From positions 5,012,203 to 5,076,202 of the forward strand of contig VXAI01000019.1 of assembly GCA_013399305.1 (NCBI GenBank): 64,000 nucleotides of DNA, given 5' to 3'. Of this stretch, positions 1 through 13,574 are shown in pieces (within the stretch, counting starts at the first letter, position 1; every line of letters starts with the position of its first letter). Position numbers and translations under genes: made by a program. This stretch comes from Rostratula benghalensis. Lineage: Eukaryota; Chordata; Aves; Charadriiformes; Rostratulidae. The notes under the pieces were generated by a model. It had not been told where the DNA came from. It did no database searches and saw nothing but the letters and a program-made list of their open reading frames with translations.

Positions 1-1059
1 ACTTCATCAGGCTGGTGTGGTGATCCTGGCAGAAAGACAGCCTGGGTGGGAGGAGGACAAGAGCTTGCTTGCTGGCACAAGCTTTTAAGCAGAGAGATAG
101 CACTGAGGAAAGGTCAGTTACGGATAAAGGTAAAAGCCACATGCTTGCTAAGCTCACAGAAAAAGAAATTCAAAAGGCAGAAAGTGAAAAGCCCTGAGGA
201 ATTCACCACAACAGCTCAGATTGTAGAGGAGGGTCACAGGATCCCAACTAGTCTAGATAAGCCTGAAGTAGCTTTAATCGAGGGACTTAAATCACTTATT
301 GACACTCATCACAGGCTGCCTGAGCAGCACAGGGATTTAGCCACCGCTGAAAGCCCTAATTACTGCTGGAGTTGAAGAATGCAAACCACACCTGAGCTGG
401 CTAGACAAAAACTAGCTCAGATGCATTTGTTTTCGGCTGCAGCGCAGGCAGGAGAAACCAAGGAGCCTAACAATGAACCAAGGCTCGGTCACCTTGCAAA
501 AGCACCAAGGGTCCTTGGTTTCAGGAAGGGAAAAGAAAACCCCAAAAGATGCCACTTCCCTTTCCACCCTCACTTTTCCAGGATGAGAGCAGGTCACTTC
601 CCGGGATGTTCTGCTGTGTGTTGCCACAGAGGGAAGAGAACTGGACGGTACTTACACACGTATGTCAGTAGAAGATGCCTTGAGGTGCAAATCTCATCTT
701 TTCTTTACCATAATTAGTAAAGAAGTCATACACAATACTAAAACCTATGGGGTAACATCACACAACAGTCATTACCTTGACATTTAGTGAAAGAAATGCC
801 AGATAAACCATCCCAGGCTCCGGTTTCCTTCTGCAACACCCTATGGAGTCACTGCTGGAGTTTTCCTGGCATATCCTGAGAGTTCAAGACCACAGACTGG
901 GACAGTACAATGTCCCTCCTCTAATTGCCTACTGAACCAACCCAATGGGGCCCGTGCTCATTTTATGAGCAAACAACCCTTGCAATTCAGGTAAGAATAG
1001 CCATTTGGAAAGCCTTAGATGTTCACGGCTCTAGATTCAAGCCGAGCACACATCTAAAT

Positions 1060-1202
1060 ATCATAGAATGGTTAGAGTTGGAAGGGACCTTAAAGACCAT
1101 CCAGTTCCAAACCCTCTGCCATGGGCAGGGACACCTCCCACCAGACCAGGTTGCTCAAAGCCCCATCCAGCCTGGCCTTAAACACTTCCAGGGATGGAGG
1201 AA
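1060..1202 (-). mobile_element. CR1 LINE 3' fragment
   Basis: On the + strand it begins with 'catagaatggttagagttgg' and continues through the 'gggacacctcccaccagacc' block, the reverse complement of the avian CR1 3' UTR. It is truncated after about 140 bp and lies within STOX2 intron 1. Confidence 0.9.
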
Positions 1203-1725
1203 TCTGCGACTGCAAACTCACCATTGGTCTAACCAAAGCTTTCAAAAAAGACTTATGCAGGCAACTCATTCATGAAGCAGGCTGTGGGATGCCACAACAG
1301 GTAATTACTACAGCCCAAGCAGTGAGAAAGCAGGTAAAGCAAATCCAGGCAGGTTTTGAGCAAGAATTCTCTGCCTGGTTGCTATTTACAGCTTAGCTCT
1401 CATTCACGAGTAACCCCATATGTGAGTATCATTATTTAGGGCTTTGCACTGTAAGAACACTTTAGCCTCAGGTTCCACCAAGTTCTCTGTCCTGAAAGAC
1501 TTCAGCTGTCAAACACAAGACAAGGAGCAATGTCTGGACCGAGCTTTCCAGCAGGCAGCCCTGGAAGTGCCAGCCAGCACTGGGAATCTGCTCCAAAAGT
1601 CACCACCATAGATGTCCTCCAGACGGGGAGGAGAATGGGACAAGGGGCAGAGTGAGCACTAAGGTTCAGGTCCCTGCACACTGGGATTGGCGGGGTCAGT
1701 GGTTTTCAGCTTGGGGTTGAAACCT

Positions 1726-1822
1726 GTGCAACCTGCTCTGGGTAGACCAGCTTTGGCTGGAGGGTTGGACTAGATGATCTTCAGAGGTCCCTTCCAACTA
1801 AATATTATTCTGTGATTCTGTC
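1726..1822 (+). mobile_element. CR1 LINE 3' tail
   Basis: It carries 'ttggactagatgatcttcag', then 'aggtcccttccaac', and ends in two ATTCTGTG-type octamers ('attctgtgattctg'), the CR1 3' terminus. The left edge is diverged and approximate. Confidence 0.8.
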
Positions 1823-4800
1823 TGCAGAACCCCAAATGAACTCCCTTCCTAAAGGTCTACAGAAAGGTAGAGGTGAAAGGGACACTTATATTTGCTGTAT
1901 TTCCTCTGGAAAGTCAGCAATCTGCAGATCAAAGGAAGCTGAGGAACCATTACACTGGGGGGTTGTTACTCACGGGGACAGCAGGCAATGTAAATGATCC
2001 AAAGCAATGGAAAATTCTCAAGAATTGGAAATGGGTGCCCAAACCACTGAACAAAAGTGTTCACCAGCATGGAAATGAGAAAAATGTAAACAGCAGGTCC
2101 CAGTTCAACATTTTTCCTAGCTAGTGGGGGGAAAAAGTTCTGCCAAAATTATTTCCTTTTTGCCCCCATCACTTGTCACAAAAAATCAACTCTGAAGCCT
2201 GTAGCTCACTTTCCTTCCGTCTCACAAGATGACTGGTGTCTAGTGGCTTCAAGCAGACAGGATATGTTCTGCCCTCTGTCTCAACACAAACACTGAGGAG
2301 ACTGGAAAGACAGCACCAGGATTAATTTAGGTAACCCCTGAAACCTGAAGCCCAGCAGTTACCCAAGCAGAAAAATCAAAAAGACTCATGTGCTGGCACA
2401 GAGATAAATCTGCTCTTCCTCTTTAAGATCAAGGATGTCACTGGGGGAGACTGGCTATTGACAGGGAGAAGCAGAACAATGATAGTTGCAGTGATCCTGA
2501 CACTAAAACATCTCACAGTTTTTTTCAAGCACATCTCCGTGCTTGAAAGGTAGCCAAGAAGCAAGTCCCTGCAGACCTTCCAGCAGCTAACTTGGCACTG
2601 GCTTCACCGAGGAGCCCTAGCTATACACCTCTAACAAAGACAAACTAACAAGCAGGAAATACCTCAGAAACAAAAGCAAAAGGACTCGACTCACTAAGAA
2701 ATCTCTAAACTAAAGGCTAGAAGCCACTGCCGTAAATGAAAAATGACAAGATGATAGCTGCTAATTCCCGCCCAAGGAAAGGAACCAGAATGACGGTAGG
2801 TCTAATTGCTTACTCCTTGTGACTTCACCTTTATTGACAAAGTATGAATTAATATTTCCCCTTCCTACTTTTACTGAAGAAGTATTAATTATGACTTCCT
2901 CCTTATACTTTTCCTGAAGGCACCTACAGACCCCAGATGAACCCTTCTGGCTGTTTATTTTTCAGAGTATCGTACACATCAAACATAAAAACGTGAAGAA
3001 TACTAGTCCTGGCTTTGCAAGCTCAACAGTCAAAGGTATCTGCTTAGGCACAGGCAACCCACTCTGGGATCAACCCCATAGAGTCAGTCCTCAGGTGAAT
3101 CTCTTTAACAGTCGGGCAAATACAAGAACACACCACATACCTATAATTAAAAAAGCGAGCCCTCCCACTAAAGTCAGACTTAATCTACTATGTGGGCATC
3201 TGCGCCTTGTTGAATCAAGACCACTCAAGGTAATGGCAAACCTCTGTTTCTACAGCACTTAAAACATTATATACACCTTCATGAACATATCTACATGAAG
3301 GACCTCAAAATTTCAACAAATGCTGCAAAGCTTCGCAGCCCTACAAGTCCTACAGTCTTTCTTCCCCACCTCAGAGCTATCTCCCAGTCATGTGAAAGAT
3401 GGAGATGATAGCACACAGCTAGACCTCCTAAGAAAACACATTAACTACTATTAAAGTCTCCACTTTTGATAAAAACAGAGCAGACCTGACACTTGTCAGA
3501 CTTGCTCCCCTGCCATATAAAACACCACATCCAAGATTATCTCTTCGTATCACTAAAAACTTGGCCAATCTCCCTTCTCTTTTGGTCTCACACTCCTTTC
3601 AGGTGTTCATATACGTAAAGGAGGCTTCTCTACAAGGGTGACATCTGGTCTGAAGGTGTCTGTTTGGAAAATATACTTGTTTCTAGAGCATCTAAGATTG
3701 CAGAGACTGGAAGTTTTTATTTTCCTGATCCTTATTAACCCACTCTTTACCCCTTGGTGACTATTCTTCTTTGCAGCTTCTCACGAAAGTAACATTTTCC
3801 CCTGTAACTGCATAGGATTTTTCAGTCAGTAACACCAACAAAGTGTGTCTTTTTAACCCAAATTGTGACAATTTATCAATGATGACAGTGTCATCAAAGC
3901 TTTTCTCAGCCCCACTTCAGAAAGTAAGTGAATGCGCCCCTTTAATTCTCTTTTCTCAAATTAAGCTAGGGAGAAAATTCACACCCATTTATTTACTCTT
4001 TAATAACCTCTCCTGCTAACAGTGTCTTGTATGTTAGATGCTGTCTTTGCTTTAAAATAGACCTTAAAATCCTGTTTTTCAACTGGTTAGACTGCCTTGT
4101 GAACATGTGGCTAATTAGGACGTCCCTACAGCCCAGGCGAGCTGCTGAGTTCTCAAAGCCAGACCAGGGCCACACACATCACCACACCAGGCTCCTAAAA
4201 ACCTAGGTCCAGGCTTGTCTGACCACCCACAATCTGCTCCCCCTCTGACCTATATTGCCATATAAGCACCAAGCATGTGACAGTCTACCAGGTCCTCCTT
4301 CTTCTGCTCTCCTTCCAGGTGGACGCTTCACCCTCCTCATTGGGCTCTCAGGATTGCCAACATCAGCCTTGACAGGGAACGTTTGCAAAGCCCGACTGGA
4401 AATCTCCTGCCAGAGCTTCCCACATGGATGCTGACCTACTTGGAGCTTCAGAAGCCAGAGCATCTCGACAGCACCCTGGGATTAAGCGAGGTGTACGGGT
4501 TTCCCTGAGCAGAGAGACGGTGGAGACAAAGGAGGCCCTTCAGGGAAACCCAAAGAAAAACACTCTGGCTGGCTCTTAATGCCAGCTATTGTTATTTCAT
4601 CTGTCAATGAAAAGGGAACTTGTCTGAGCACTAGCCCTGCCCTACGTGCAAGGAGGAGAGCAAACATTTCATGCCGGTCTGCCGGAGCAGGAGTCAAGGG
4701 CAGAGTCCACTCCCACATGGGCTGGAAGGCTCAAGGGCAGGCTCAGCACCACTGGCAGCCAAATAATGCACCGAGAATCTTTTTACTAACACATGCCCCC

Positions 4801-5017
4801 CAAGAGAAAAGCAAAAAAAAAAAAAATCCCCCAAAACACCCAACTCCAGTGTACAGAAGTTCACTGCAGCATCACATGGAGCTTACAGGGTTTGGTTACC
4901 TCTCTGTAGAACATGAGCACAATAAATTAACAGGCAGTGATAAATCTCATCCGTGTTGGGTTGATCTCTTTGGGAAGGGACATCGATAATGAACTGTATT
5001 AATTGTTGTAGAGCTCT

Positions 5018-5212
5018 ATAAGGAAGAAATTTCTCACTATGAGGATGGTGAGACCTCAGCCCAGGTTGCCCAGAGAAGCTCTGGATGCCCCACTCCTGAA
5101 GGTGTCCAAGGCCAGGCTGGATGGGAGGTGTCCTGGCCCATGGCAGGGGGTTACAACTGGGTGATTTTTAAGGTCCCTTCCAATGCAAACCATTCTATGA
5201 TTCTGTGATAAG
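5018..5212 (+). mobile_element. CR1 LINE 3' fragment
   Basis: It contains 'aggaagaaatttctcacta', 'aggccaggctggatgggagg', 'ggtcccttccaatgc' and a terminal 'attctatgattctgtgat'. About 195 bp of the CR1 3' end in plus orientation. Confidence 0.92.
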
Positions 5213-6567
5213 CACATGGATCCAAGGATACCAGTAAGACAAGGTAGGTAGATGTGATATATTTATTAGGCTACTGAGTCTTCCTCACAATGACATGGAG
5301 AAAGGCTGATGCATCCAGAAACCTATCTACTTCCTCCATTATTTTTTGCACATAGAAAGATACTCATGGATATTGTTACCAAAGTGGAAGATACAGCTAC
5401 AGTCTGAAAGAGTGAATATTAATTTATATTTCTTCTTCAGCTACAAGTTTCACTAGATTTGGTATAGGGTTGGTTTTTTTAAAGGATACAAAACCTCCCT
5501 TTTAAAAAAAATACTCATTTTATAGCCTTTTGCTATAGGACTTCTGCTATTTTGGTGTCCCGTCCCATGTCCTCCCTGTCAAGGAAGAACAACAAAGTCT
5601 CATATCACATGGGTGAGAAGCATATGCAGCTCCAGAAAACACACTACAGAAGTCATTACACTGTGCATATTTAAGAGCACAATATAGTAATTTTCTTCCA
5701 TTAAGGAAAAAAAAAAAATTAGGCTTAATAAGTGCTGATGGCAATATTACAACATTGCTTTTCTGCTACAGAAAAAAAAAAAAAAAAATAAGGGCAACTA
5801 GAAGAGCCACTATTCAGACTCCCTGGGCAGTTTCAGACCTTTGAATGTGTGCTCTATTGCTATTGAGGAACAGAACAGGAGTCCAGTGTCAAAAAGGGCT
5901 GTGTACTGTCTAGACCCACTCAAATATCAACAGGAAAGCACTTTGTTTCATCAAAATATGCATGTCTGTACATTCTTAACATACGGATATTTCTCATCAC
6001 AGGTCTCAGGTGAAATTCCAGGTCGTAAACTGAGGCATCAAGTACACCGGACAGAAGAAAGCATGTTTACATCTTAGGTGAAGGGATTTATTGCAAGAAG
6101 AACATAATATCCTTAAAAACCTTTCCAGTTCTGGCCCACCCAGGGAGCAGCTTCAATCCTGGAAACTGGAGACTGCAATAACATTCCCAGTAGTCAACAT
6201 CATTAGAAAATAATCAAAACATTTATGTTTTTCTATTTAAAACAAAGAAAAGAAGTTTGGAGAGAGCCTGAATATTCAGAACCCCACTAAATTTCTACTA
6301 CTGCAGAAAACAATTATTAAGAAGTTCCTCGCATCCTCACGTTTCACAGCTGCAGTTTCTGCAGGGGAAACCACCATCTCTTTGTAGCTTTTCTCTTCTC
6401 TGAACATTTTTGGCCTTTCCTTGACTACCAAGAAAAGAGGAGCCAGGCCATCACACGTTTGCCGAAGCCAAGGGAAGGAGTGATGTTGCTTAGAAGGCAG
6501 CTCTGGATGCCAACAGTCTTGGAGGACACCCAATCCATCTGGGCCGAATTTTTTCTGCTACTCTCTC

Positions 6568-6699
6568 TAAATGGATGATTCCTGGATGAGGCTTTGAGCA
6601 ACCTGATCTGGTGGGAGGTGTCTCTGCCCATGGCAGGGGGGTTGGAACTCAACGATCTTCAAGGTCCCTTCCCGTCCAAACCATTCTGTGATTCTGTGA
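6568..6699 (+). mobile_element. CR1 LINE 3' fragment
   Basis: It contains 'cctggatgaggctttgagca', 'gtgggaggtgtctctgccca' and ends with 'attctgtgattctgtga'. A short plus-oriented copy of the CR1 3' end. Confidence 0.92.
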
Positions 6700-7047
6700 A
6701 CGTAGATGAGAATGTGGTAAAGCTTTGACATGCCCTACCTGGGGGACAAGCTGCAATTCTCCTGGCCAGCAGAAAGAAGGACAGGTTCACCATCCGGATG
6801 AATGGCCCAAGGCAACAACACCAGAAGAGCTGGGAGAGAACATTGACTTTGTTCCCATTCCCTTTACAAAGGAGTTCAATCAAAAACCTACTCCTCAAGC
6901 CCCGAGGCAGCAGTGTTTTCATGCACAGCTGGCACTTCCTGCAACATCTCTGAACCAAAACAAACTATTTCCAGCCAAATTTTGAACGGTGGCAACACAC
7001 ATAATGAGGTCTGAGCTTAGTCTGCTAAAATCATTGCAATCTGATGA

Positions 7048-7110
7048 ATCAAATATTAAGCCTTGATATAATCAATATTAAGCATTTGATATTAATATCA
7101 AATATTAAGC
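7048..7110. repeat. AT-rich triple repeat with a 20-bp palindrome
   Basis: Three copies of ATCA(A)ATATTAAGC start at 7048, 7071 (one A shorter) and 7097. A perfect 20-bp palindrome, ATTTGATATTAATATCAAAT, occupies 7084-7103 and overlaps the third copy. It is not part of a recognised transposon. Confidence 0.85.
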
Positions 7111-9718
7111 AACATGCCTCCACTCCAGCAAATTACAAAGACAGGACAAAGCTGGGAACACGTTACTTCAGATTTTGTGGCACAAAATTACAAAGAGGAG
7201 CAGGTGGGATGGTGGTGTCTGTGGCTGGTGGCCCCATGGCCATCCCTTGCCATGGTCCCCAGGCACCCCATCCACCTCCACCACTGGTTCCCTTTACAGC
7301 ATCACTTCTTTGTGCAGAGACTGGGCTTCACTTGCAAGGCTGGATGAGTTATTTGTGATCAGGAAAGGACTCTCTGCTGCACAATGGTGCTCTTTGTAAG
7401 GGGGGGAGGAGGTGGGGAGACACCACTAGCTGGCCATTAACCTTATAAATCCTTCACTCAATGAATACCATTCCTCAGCGTGTTTGACTTTGCTTCTTCA
7501 CAAGAAGCTGTGTGGAATGGAATGGGGAGAAAAAAAAAAAAAAAAAGAAATTAACTGATGAAAAGATAAAATTAAATAGGTGACATATTTCCCTCCTGTG
7601 TGCTTTTTATTTTCACAATAGGTTTCAGATAAGCTATGTTAGTCTTGCAGACCAGCCCACAGCTTTCTTTTAAGAGCAAAAAGCATTTCCGACTCCAGGA
7701 TTTCACTACCCAAGCGTGAGCACAAGCCCCATACTGAGAAATCAGGCATGTGATAAGGCAGACCATACTCATTTCCCACTTTCCTCTCTCTCTCCAGTCC
7801 CTAAAAGCTGCTTTCACAAAGTACATTAAAGACCCAACCCAACCCAACACTTCTGAGCAGCAAAGACCTTTGCTGAAAGCTGGAAGTAAATTCCAAGCAC
7901 CTCATCTGGGCCATCAGCTTAAGTTTATCCAGATTTACCTTCCTGGTGGGTGCTGGTGGGTTTTTTTGTACTTTAGGCTGCAATAACCACCCTCAAAGAC
8001 ATAAAAAGTGGTTAGTGGATCTCTAACGGGCTGTATGATAGGTGGGATAGAAGAAGGGAAATAAAACTGTAGTTTAAAACCCCTGAAGTTCCCATGGTAA
8101 TACCACCAGGCATACAAAAGGTGTAGAAGAGTGTGCCGTAAACTCCTCCTCGCAGGTTTTATTACTATGAAACCCAATGCTCCCTCACTGAAAAGAAATT
8201 TTCATGATATAAAGGAGATAATTGGGAGCGGGGAGGGAAGACAATTTGCGTTTTATGACTGGCAAATAGATGAATAACACCTAATGTCCAACCATCTCCG
8301 CTGCACCATAATCAACCACTAATGACTGGAAAACTCGCTGTGAAAATTACTGAACCCAAACCTGTGGGGTGTTGGTTTAATTTTTGGTGGGGAGAGAGAA
8401 GGCGGCAGGGAGACAAAAGAAAGGGAGCGCTCAGCTCCAGCTCCCAGAGCAGCAAAAAAATGTCATTGTTGTGTGTCCCCCCCCTACGCCTGGCCAGGCA
8501 GGAACAATAGACAACAGCCCAGCCCAGCCCCACCGACTTCTCTGAATTATAACTCCTGCTAGTTAGTTTAATTATTGCACGTACATTTCTTGAAAACTCC
8601 ATTCAAAACATCAGCTCCTAATTGGAGAGATTGCTCTGGGCACCGCTGAAGGGTTGTACTGAAGTTTGGCCACTTTTGTTCTGGTTTTTTGGGTTGTTTT
8701 TTTTTTTCAAGCACTGGTTATGAAAGGGCATGGCCCTTCCACCAAGCCTATGGAAAACCTCCCAGAGATGCCACCTTGTCCAAGACACGGGAATCACGTG
8801 CAAGAGGTACAGAAGGAAGTCTCATCTGGGATGGCAAAAGGCCATGATGAAGACACAAAATCGAGGTGGAGCATCCTGCTATACCAGCAGCACCTTGCAG
8901 AGAAGAGCTGAAAAGTGGTAAAAAAAAAAAAATTAAAAAAAAAAAAAATTCACCTTCCAGGATGACAAATATTAGTGGGTGCAAATGGAAGGTGTGTCAA
9001 AGACAGAAATCTTATTAAACTAATAACGCTCATTAAAGACTTAAGTTGCAAAAGCCTTGCAAAGCTACAAAAAAATGCTTCAAACCACTCTTACCGAAGA
9101 CAGTGAATTTCATCACGGGGCCTATAGGTTTGCATAAGGTTTCCTCGACCCTCTAAATCAGCAGATTTAGGTTTGGGGATTTTGTTTACTCAAAGCCTGC
9201 TTACGTTTCCAAAGCCTCCCCTTCGGCCAGCTTAACACCCGAGGTACACCCACCAATTTCCTAATAACCCCGATCGCTGCAAGAAACAGGACGCTGAGCA
9301 AGCTTTTAAGGTGTAACCAGTGAGTTGAAGAAAACTGGCAGAGAAGTAAGGTTGTTTTTTTTTTAAAGTTACACGTGAAAGACTTCCTCCCCTCTGTCCT
9401 CGAGCCCCAAGCTGTCGGCACTAAAGCAACTGCCCCCCGATGAACTTCATCTTCCTGCCCTGCTTGGTGCCAGGGTCTGATTTTACAATTCAGGAGGCAA
9501 ATCTCCGGCAGCCAGAATCTAAGGTGGGTTTTAATCTGTTCCTGGCTCAGATACACCTGCACCAAGCACTAGAGCAAACCAGTCCCTGTCAAGGAAAGAT
9601 CACACTTTCACAAAATTTTTCCTTATCAAGTCGCGGTGGATTAATAGGGGAAAGACCTATTCAGCGAACACATCTCCTCCTGGTTTGCATTTTACTATCC
9701 CAGCAGCAGAAATGGGTA

Positions 9719-9959
9719 TAAGCTGGAATATAGGAGGTTCCTTTCAAATATGAGGAAAAACTTCTTTGTGGTGAGGGTGTCAGAGCCCCGGAAGAAGCTG
9801 CCCAGGGAGGGTGTGGAGTCCCCTTCTCTGGAGACCTTCAAGACCTGCCTGGATGCAGCCCTGAGTGATGTGCAATCCTGCTTTAGCTGGGGAGTTGCAC
9901 TGGGTGATCTCTAGAGGTCCCTTCCAACTCCAACTCTGACAATTCCATGATTCCATGAA
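9719..9959 (+). mobile_element. CR1 LINE 3' fragment
   Basis: It runs from 'ataagctggaatataggagg' through 'aaatatgaggaaaaacttct' and 'gatgcagccctgagtgatgt' to 'aattccatgattccatga'. It belongs to the same subfamily as the longer copies at 19517 and 25213. Confidence 0.95.
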
Positions 9960-10297
9960 AACATGCTATGTGTTGTAGAGGTTTAGTATTCCCTCCTCCT
10001 CACCAGGTACTTTTTCCTCCTGTTATTATCTTCATGACCACCACAACCCATCAGACCAGCCAAGGCTCCGGAACCACAACAAACAAGGAAAAGTCAGCAA
10101 CACCAGCAGAGGTTTGAAAGTCAGGCTGCAGCCAGAATTTCTGGGTCAGATTAGTCCTTAATGATGCAGCTGAAGGGAAATGTTGCCCAAGGATCTCTGG
10201 TACCTGCACACAAGGGTTGTGCAGCCAAGAAGAGGAGGCATTTCTCACCCTTGTCCCCTGCCAGGCAGCAGTGGGAGATAGGAATGCTCTCCCTGCA

Positions 10298-10966
10298 TCA
10301 CAGAATTGTCAGAGTTGGAAGGGACCTCTGGAGATCATCAGCCTCTGCCAGGCCTCTGGCACCCTCACCATAAAGCAATTTTTCCTCATATTCGAATGGA
10401 ACTTCCTGTGTTCCAGCTTGTGCCCATTGCCCCTCATCTTGTCACTGGGAACCCCTGACAAGGGTCCATCCTCTTTCCATCCTCCTTCAACCCACCCTTC
10501 AGATCCTTGTGAGCATTAATAAGGTCTCCCCTCAGCCTTCTCTCCTCCAGACTAAAGAGTTCCAGCTCTCTCAGCCTTTCCTCATCAGGGATCATCTTTG
10601 TTGCCCTACGCTGGACTCTCTCCAGTAGTTCCTTGTCTCTCCTGAACTGGGGAGCCCAGAACTGGAGGCAGGATTCCAGTTGTGGCCTCACCAGTGCAGA
10701 GTAAATGGGGAGGAACGACCTCCCTTGACCTACTGGCCACACTCTTCCCTACGCAGCCCAGGATTCCATTGGCCCTCTTGGTGACAGGGCACATTACTGG
10801 CTCACAGAAAGTTTACTGTCCACCAGGACACCCAGATCTTTCTCCTCAGAACTGCTTTCCAGGAGATCCTCCCCTACCCTATATCGGTGCCTGGGGTTCT
10901 TCCTCCCCAGGTGCAGGACCCTACACTTGCTCTTGTTGAACCTCATTCGGTTCTTCTCTGCCTAGG
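10298..10966 (-). mobile_element. CR1 LINE fragment with ORF2 C-terminal remnant
   Basis: It starts on the + strand with the reverse complement of the CR1 tail ('cacagaattgtcagagttgg') and extends into coding sequence. On the minus strand, 10742-10434 still reads as the C-terminal part of CR1 ORF2 (for example [15 protein letters not shown] and LRELELFSLEERRLRGD). Compared with the copies at 9719 and 19517, about 115 bp of the 3' UTR (the 'gggagggtgtggagtcccc' to 'gatgtgc' block) is missing near 10340. It is 5' truncated and non-functional. Confidence 0.95.
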
Positions 10967-13574
10967 GCAGGCAGCTCATCCTCCATCCACACATCCCAGC
11001 CAGGCTCCAGGGTCAGGTGGGGCAAGAAGCCACCCCAAACCTTCCCCTAGGCAGCCAGACAGGCAAGAGAAAAGGCAAGAACCGACCCCACTGCCTGGGA
11101 ACCCCCCTCTGCCTGGGGGTGCAGAGAAAGATCCCCCAGGCCAGCCCCACTGCTACAGCCGGCCACAGCAACCCCCTGTTCCCACCATAGCCCGGGGACT
11201 GTGCCTGGGGTAGAGCAACCAGAAACAGCTTTACCTTCATGAAAAATACTGTGCCACTTTTTTCCCCCTTGACCCTATGGGTTATTTATTAACAGTAGTA
11301 AAGTATTACTGTTCCCCACCTCCCAACCGGCAGGTTTTCCTCTCAGCTTGAGAGGAATCCACTTTTCCCACACTTTTTTTTTTTTTTAAGAAAAATGAAA
11401 GCTGGAGAGCATGGTGAGCTTTTCTGTTTGTCTGTAGGTGTACTGTTCGCTGCTTTTATGCTGTGGAGGATGAAGTGTGAGAGAGAGCTCCCAAATAAGT
11501 CACAGCCATTTACACGTTAGGCACCTAATTATGTTGAAAATACAATTACACACATTTAAGCAGATGCTCATGCCCATGGGCCAGGCCCGTTACTTTGGCT
11601 CTTCTTTAACTACCCAACTTTACAGCCAGTGCAAGTTGAATCTGCTGAGATACAAGACCTGAAGAATCAGTCTGGAGGGGGGGAAAAAAGGCAGAAATCA
11701 ATCAGTCACTCCCATCTCATTTAGCCCAGCTGGGGACACTGCTCCCCAGGCAAGACTCCAGCAGGTCCCCGCTCCTCCTTCCCAGCCTTTAATCAAATAC
11801 TGGGAGGCATTTGCTATTTTTAAAGTCAAATGAAAACTTTTGTCTCCAGTGTTTCTGCAAATTCACAGTGAAGATAAACACACCACCACACCACACTACC
11901 CCCTCCCCCCCCCGAGGAATGCATATTATTTACACACCAGTGAGCTTACTTATTAACATGAACTTCTAGAAAAAGTTGTGTTTCCATATTTTAAAGCAGG
12001 CCACAAAAGCCTGTTTACACTCCTTGCCTGGCTTCAGTAACGTCAAGGTCACAGCTCACCTTTCCATAGCCCTCCTGGCCAAGGAATGCCACCTGATGGC
12101 AGGGGGACACCCCAAAATTCAAACACCGACCCTCACACTCATCCCATCAGGTGATGGTGGCCATGGAAAAGATCTTCATTCTTGGTCCAACTGGAGCCAA
12201 AAAGCCCACACGAGCTGCACGGAACAGCTGGCACTACCCACCACCCCATATCTCTTTGTTTACCACCTCACTTTGTCACAAAAATAAAGCTGTAAGGATT
12301 TAGGAACCCTGGGTGGGAAGGGGCACATGGCAGGTTCTACCTCCCCCCTTGTTTGCTGACCACCAAGAGCAGCTCCATCCAAAACCCCACCACGATGCAA
12401 GTCTGCTACCCAACTTTTCACCTTCCTCTAAATATTGGTGGAACACGGAAAAGTCATCTACCACCAGAACAGGATTTACCACCTGCTCTCCAGCACTGAG
12501 GTTCAGAGGAAATTTCACTGTAAAATTGGGGAAAAAGGTCCACAGGCTCATTTTTAAACGGGCAGCCTGTCCTGAGCTTCCCCACAGAAAGCACAGAAGA
12601 AATAGTATTAACAAAGAAATCTGATGGGGAAATAGTGTGTGACAGAAAAGTGTCTGAAAATGGCGTGAGAGACAAGACTGCCGAGGAACAGAAGTGATCA
12701 GACTTTGCATCACCTATTCCAGAAGGACAACCTTCAAAAAAACCCTTCAAAACCATGACTAGGAAAAAAGGGAACACCGAATATTCACACTTCACAGGAA
12801 CTTTACTCAGGATTGTTTTGTTTTGTTTTGTTTTTTTTAAAGGAAATGCACAGGAGCATCCTGTTCCAAGGATCTGAAACTCCCAGCACAGAGAGAACAT
12901 CTCCAACCCTGTGACCTGTTCCAGGTGCTCCCTGCGTTAAGACGCAGACGGTGGAAGTTGTACGGAGGGATGGGGCAGTTTTCCTCTCCACCTCCACTGC
13001 AGAAGAGAGACCACGGGAAGCAATAAACCAAATCCTCACAATTTGTCCTCTCTCCCTGAGAGAAGCTGTGTGTTTCAAGCCGTGAAGGTCACAAGTCACC
13101 TTACATGCTGAGGAAACATTTGGTTGTGTTGTTCTTCGCAGCTCCCCAATATACACACCAAACAACCACAGCTTTACTTCTTGGAGGGTTTTTTGTTTGT
13201 TTGTTTGTTTGTTTTCCTGCCAACATAAGTGCTGCAAACATTTTTGGGGGGGTCCTGTAGAAAATTCAGGAAGAGATGAGCTCCTTTCTGGGCCGTGCTG
13301 CACACAGGTGGGATTCCCTTGGATGACCACACCATAACCCCAACCTTCAGCCCACCACCCCACAACAGACCTGCCATTTACTGCTCCAAAAGCCACCTGC
13401 CTCACACCACAAACTAAAACCACTCGTTCCTCACCTCCTCCTCCTACTACTTCTTGCCACAGGAGACACCTTCATAGCAACACCATGACACAAGTTTGAG
13501 TTAACAGGTAAATCCCAGTATAAAGTAAAATACAGGTTTAGCAAGACTATAAATGCTAAAAGTATGCTTTTTAC

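Noticed and set aside
12803..13423. 206-codon minus-strand open frame in STOX2 intron 1
   Set aside because: Low-complexity KTKQ and NKQTNKQK segments from A-rich tracts, no recognised domain, no splice context.
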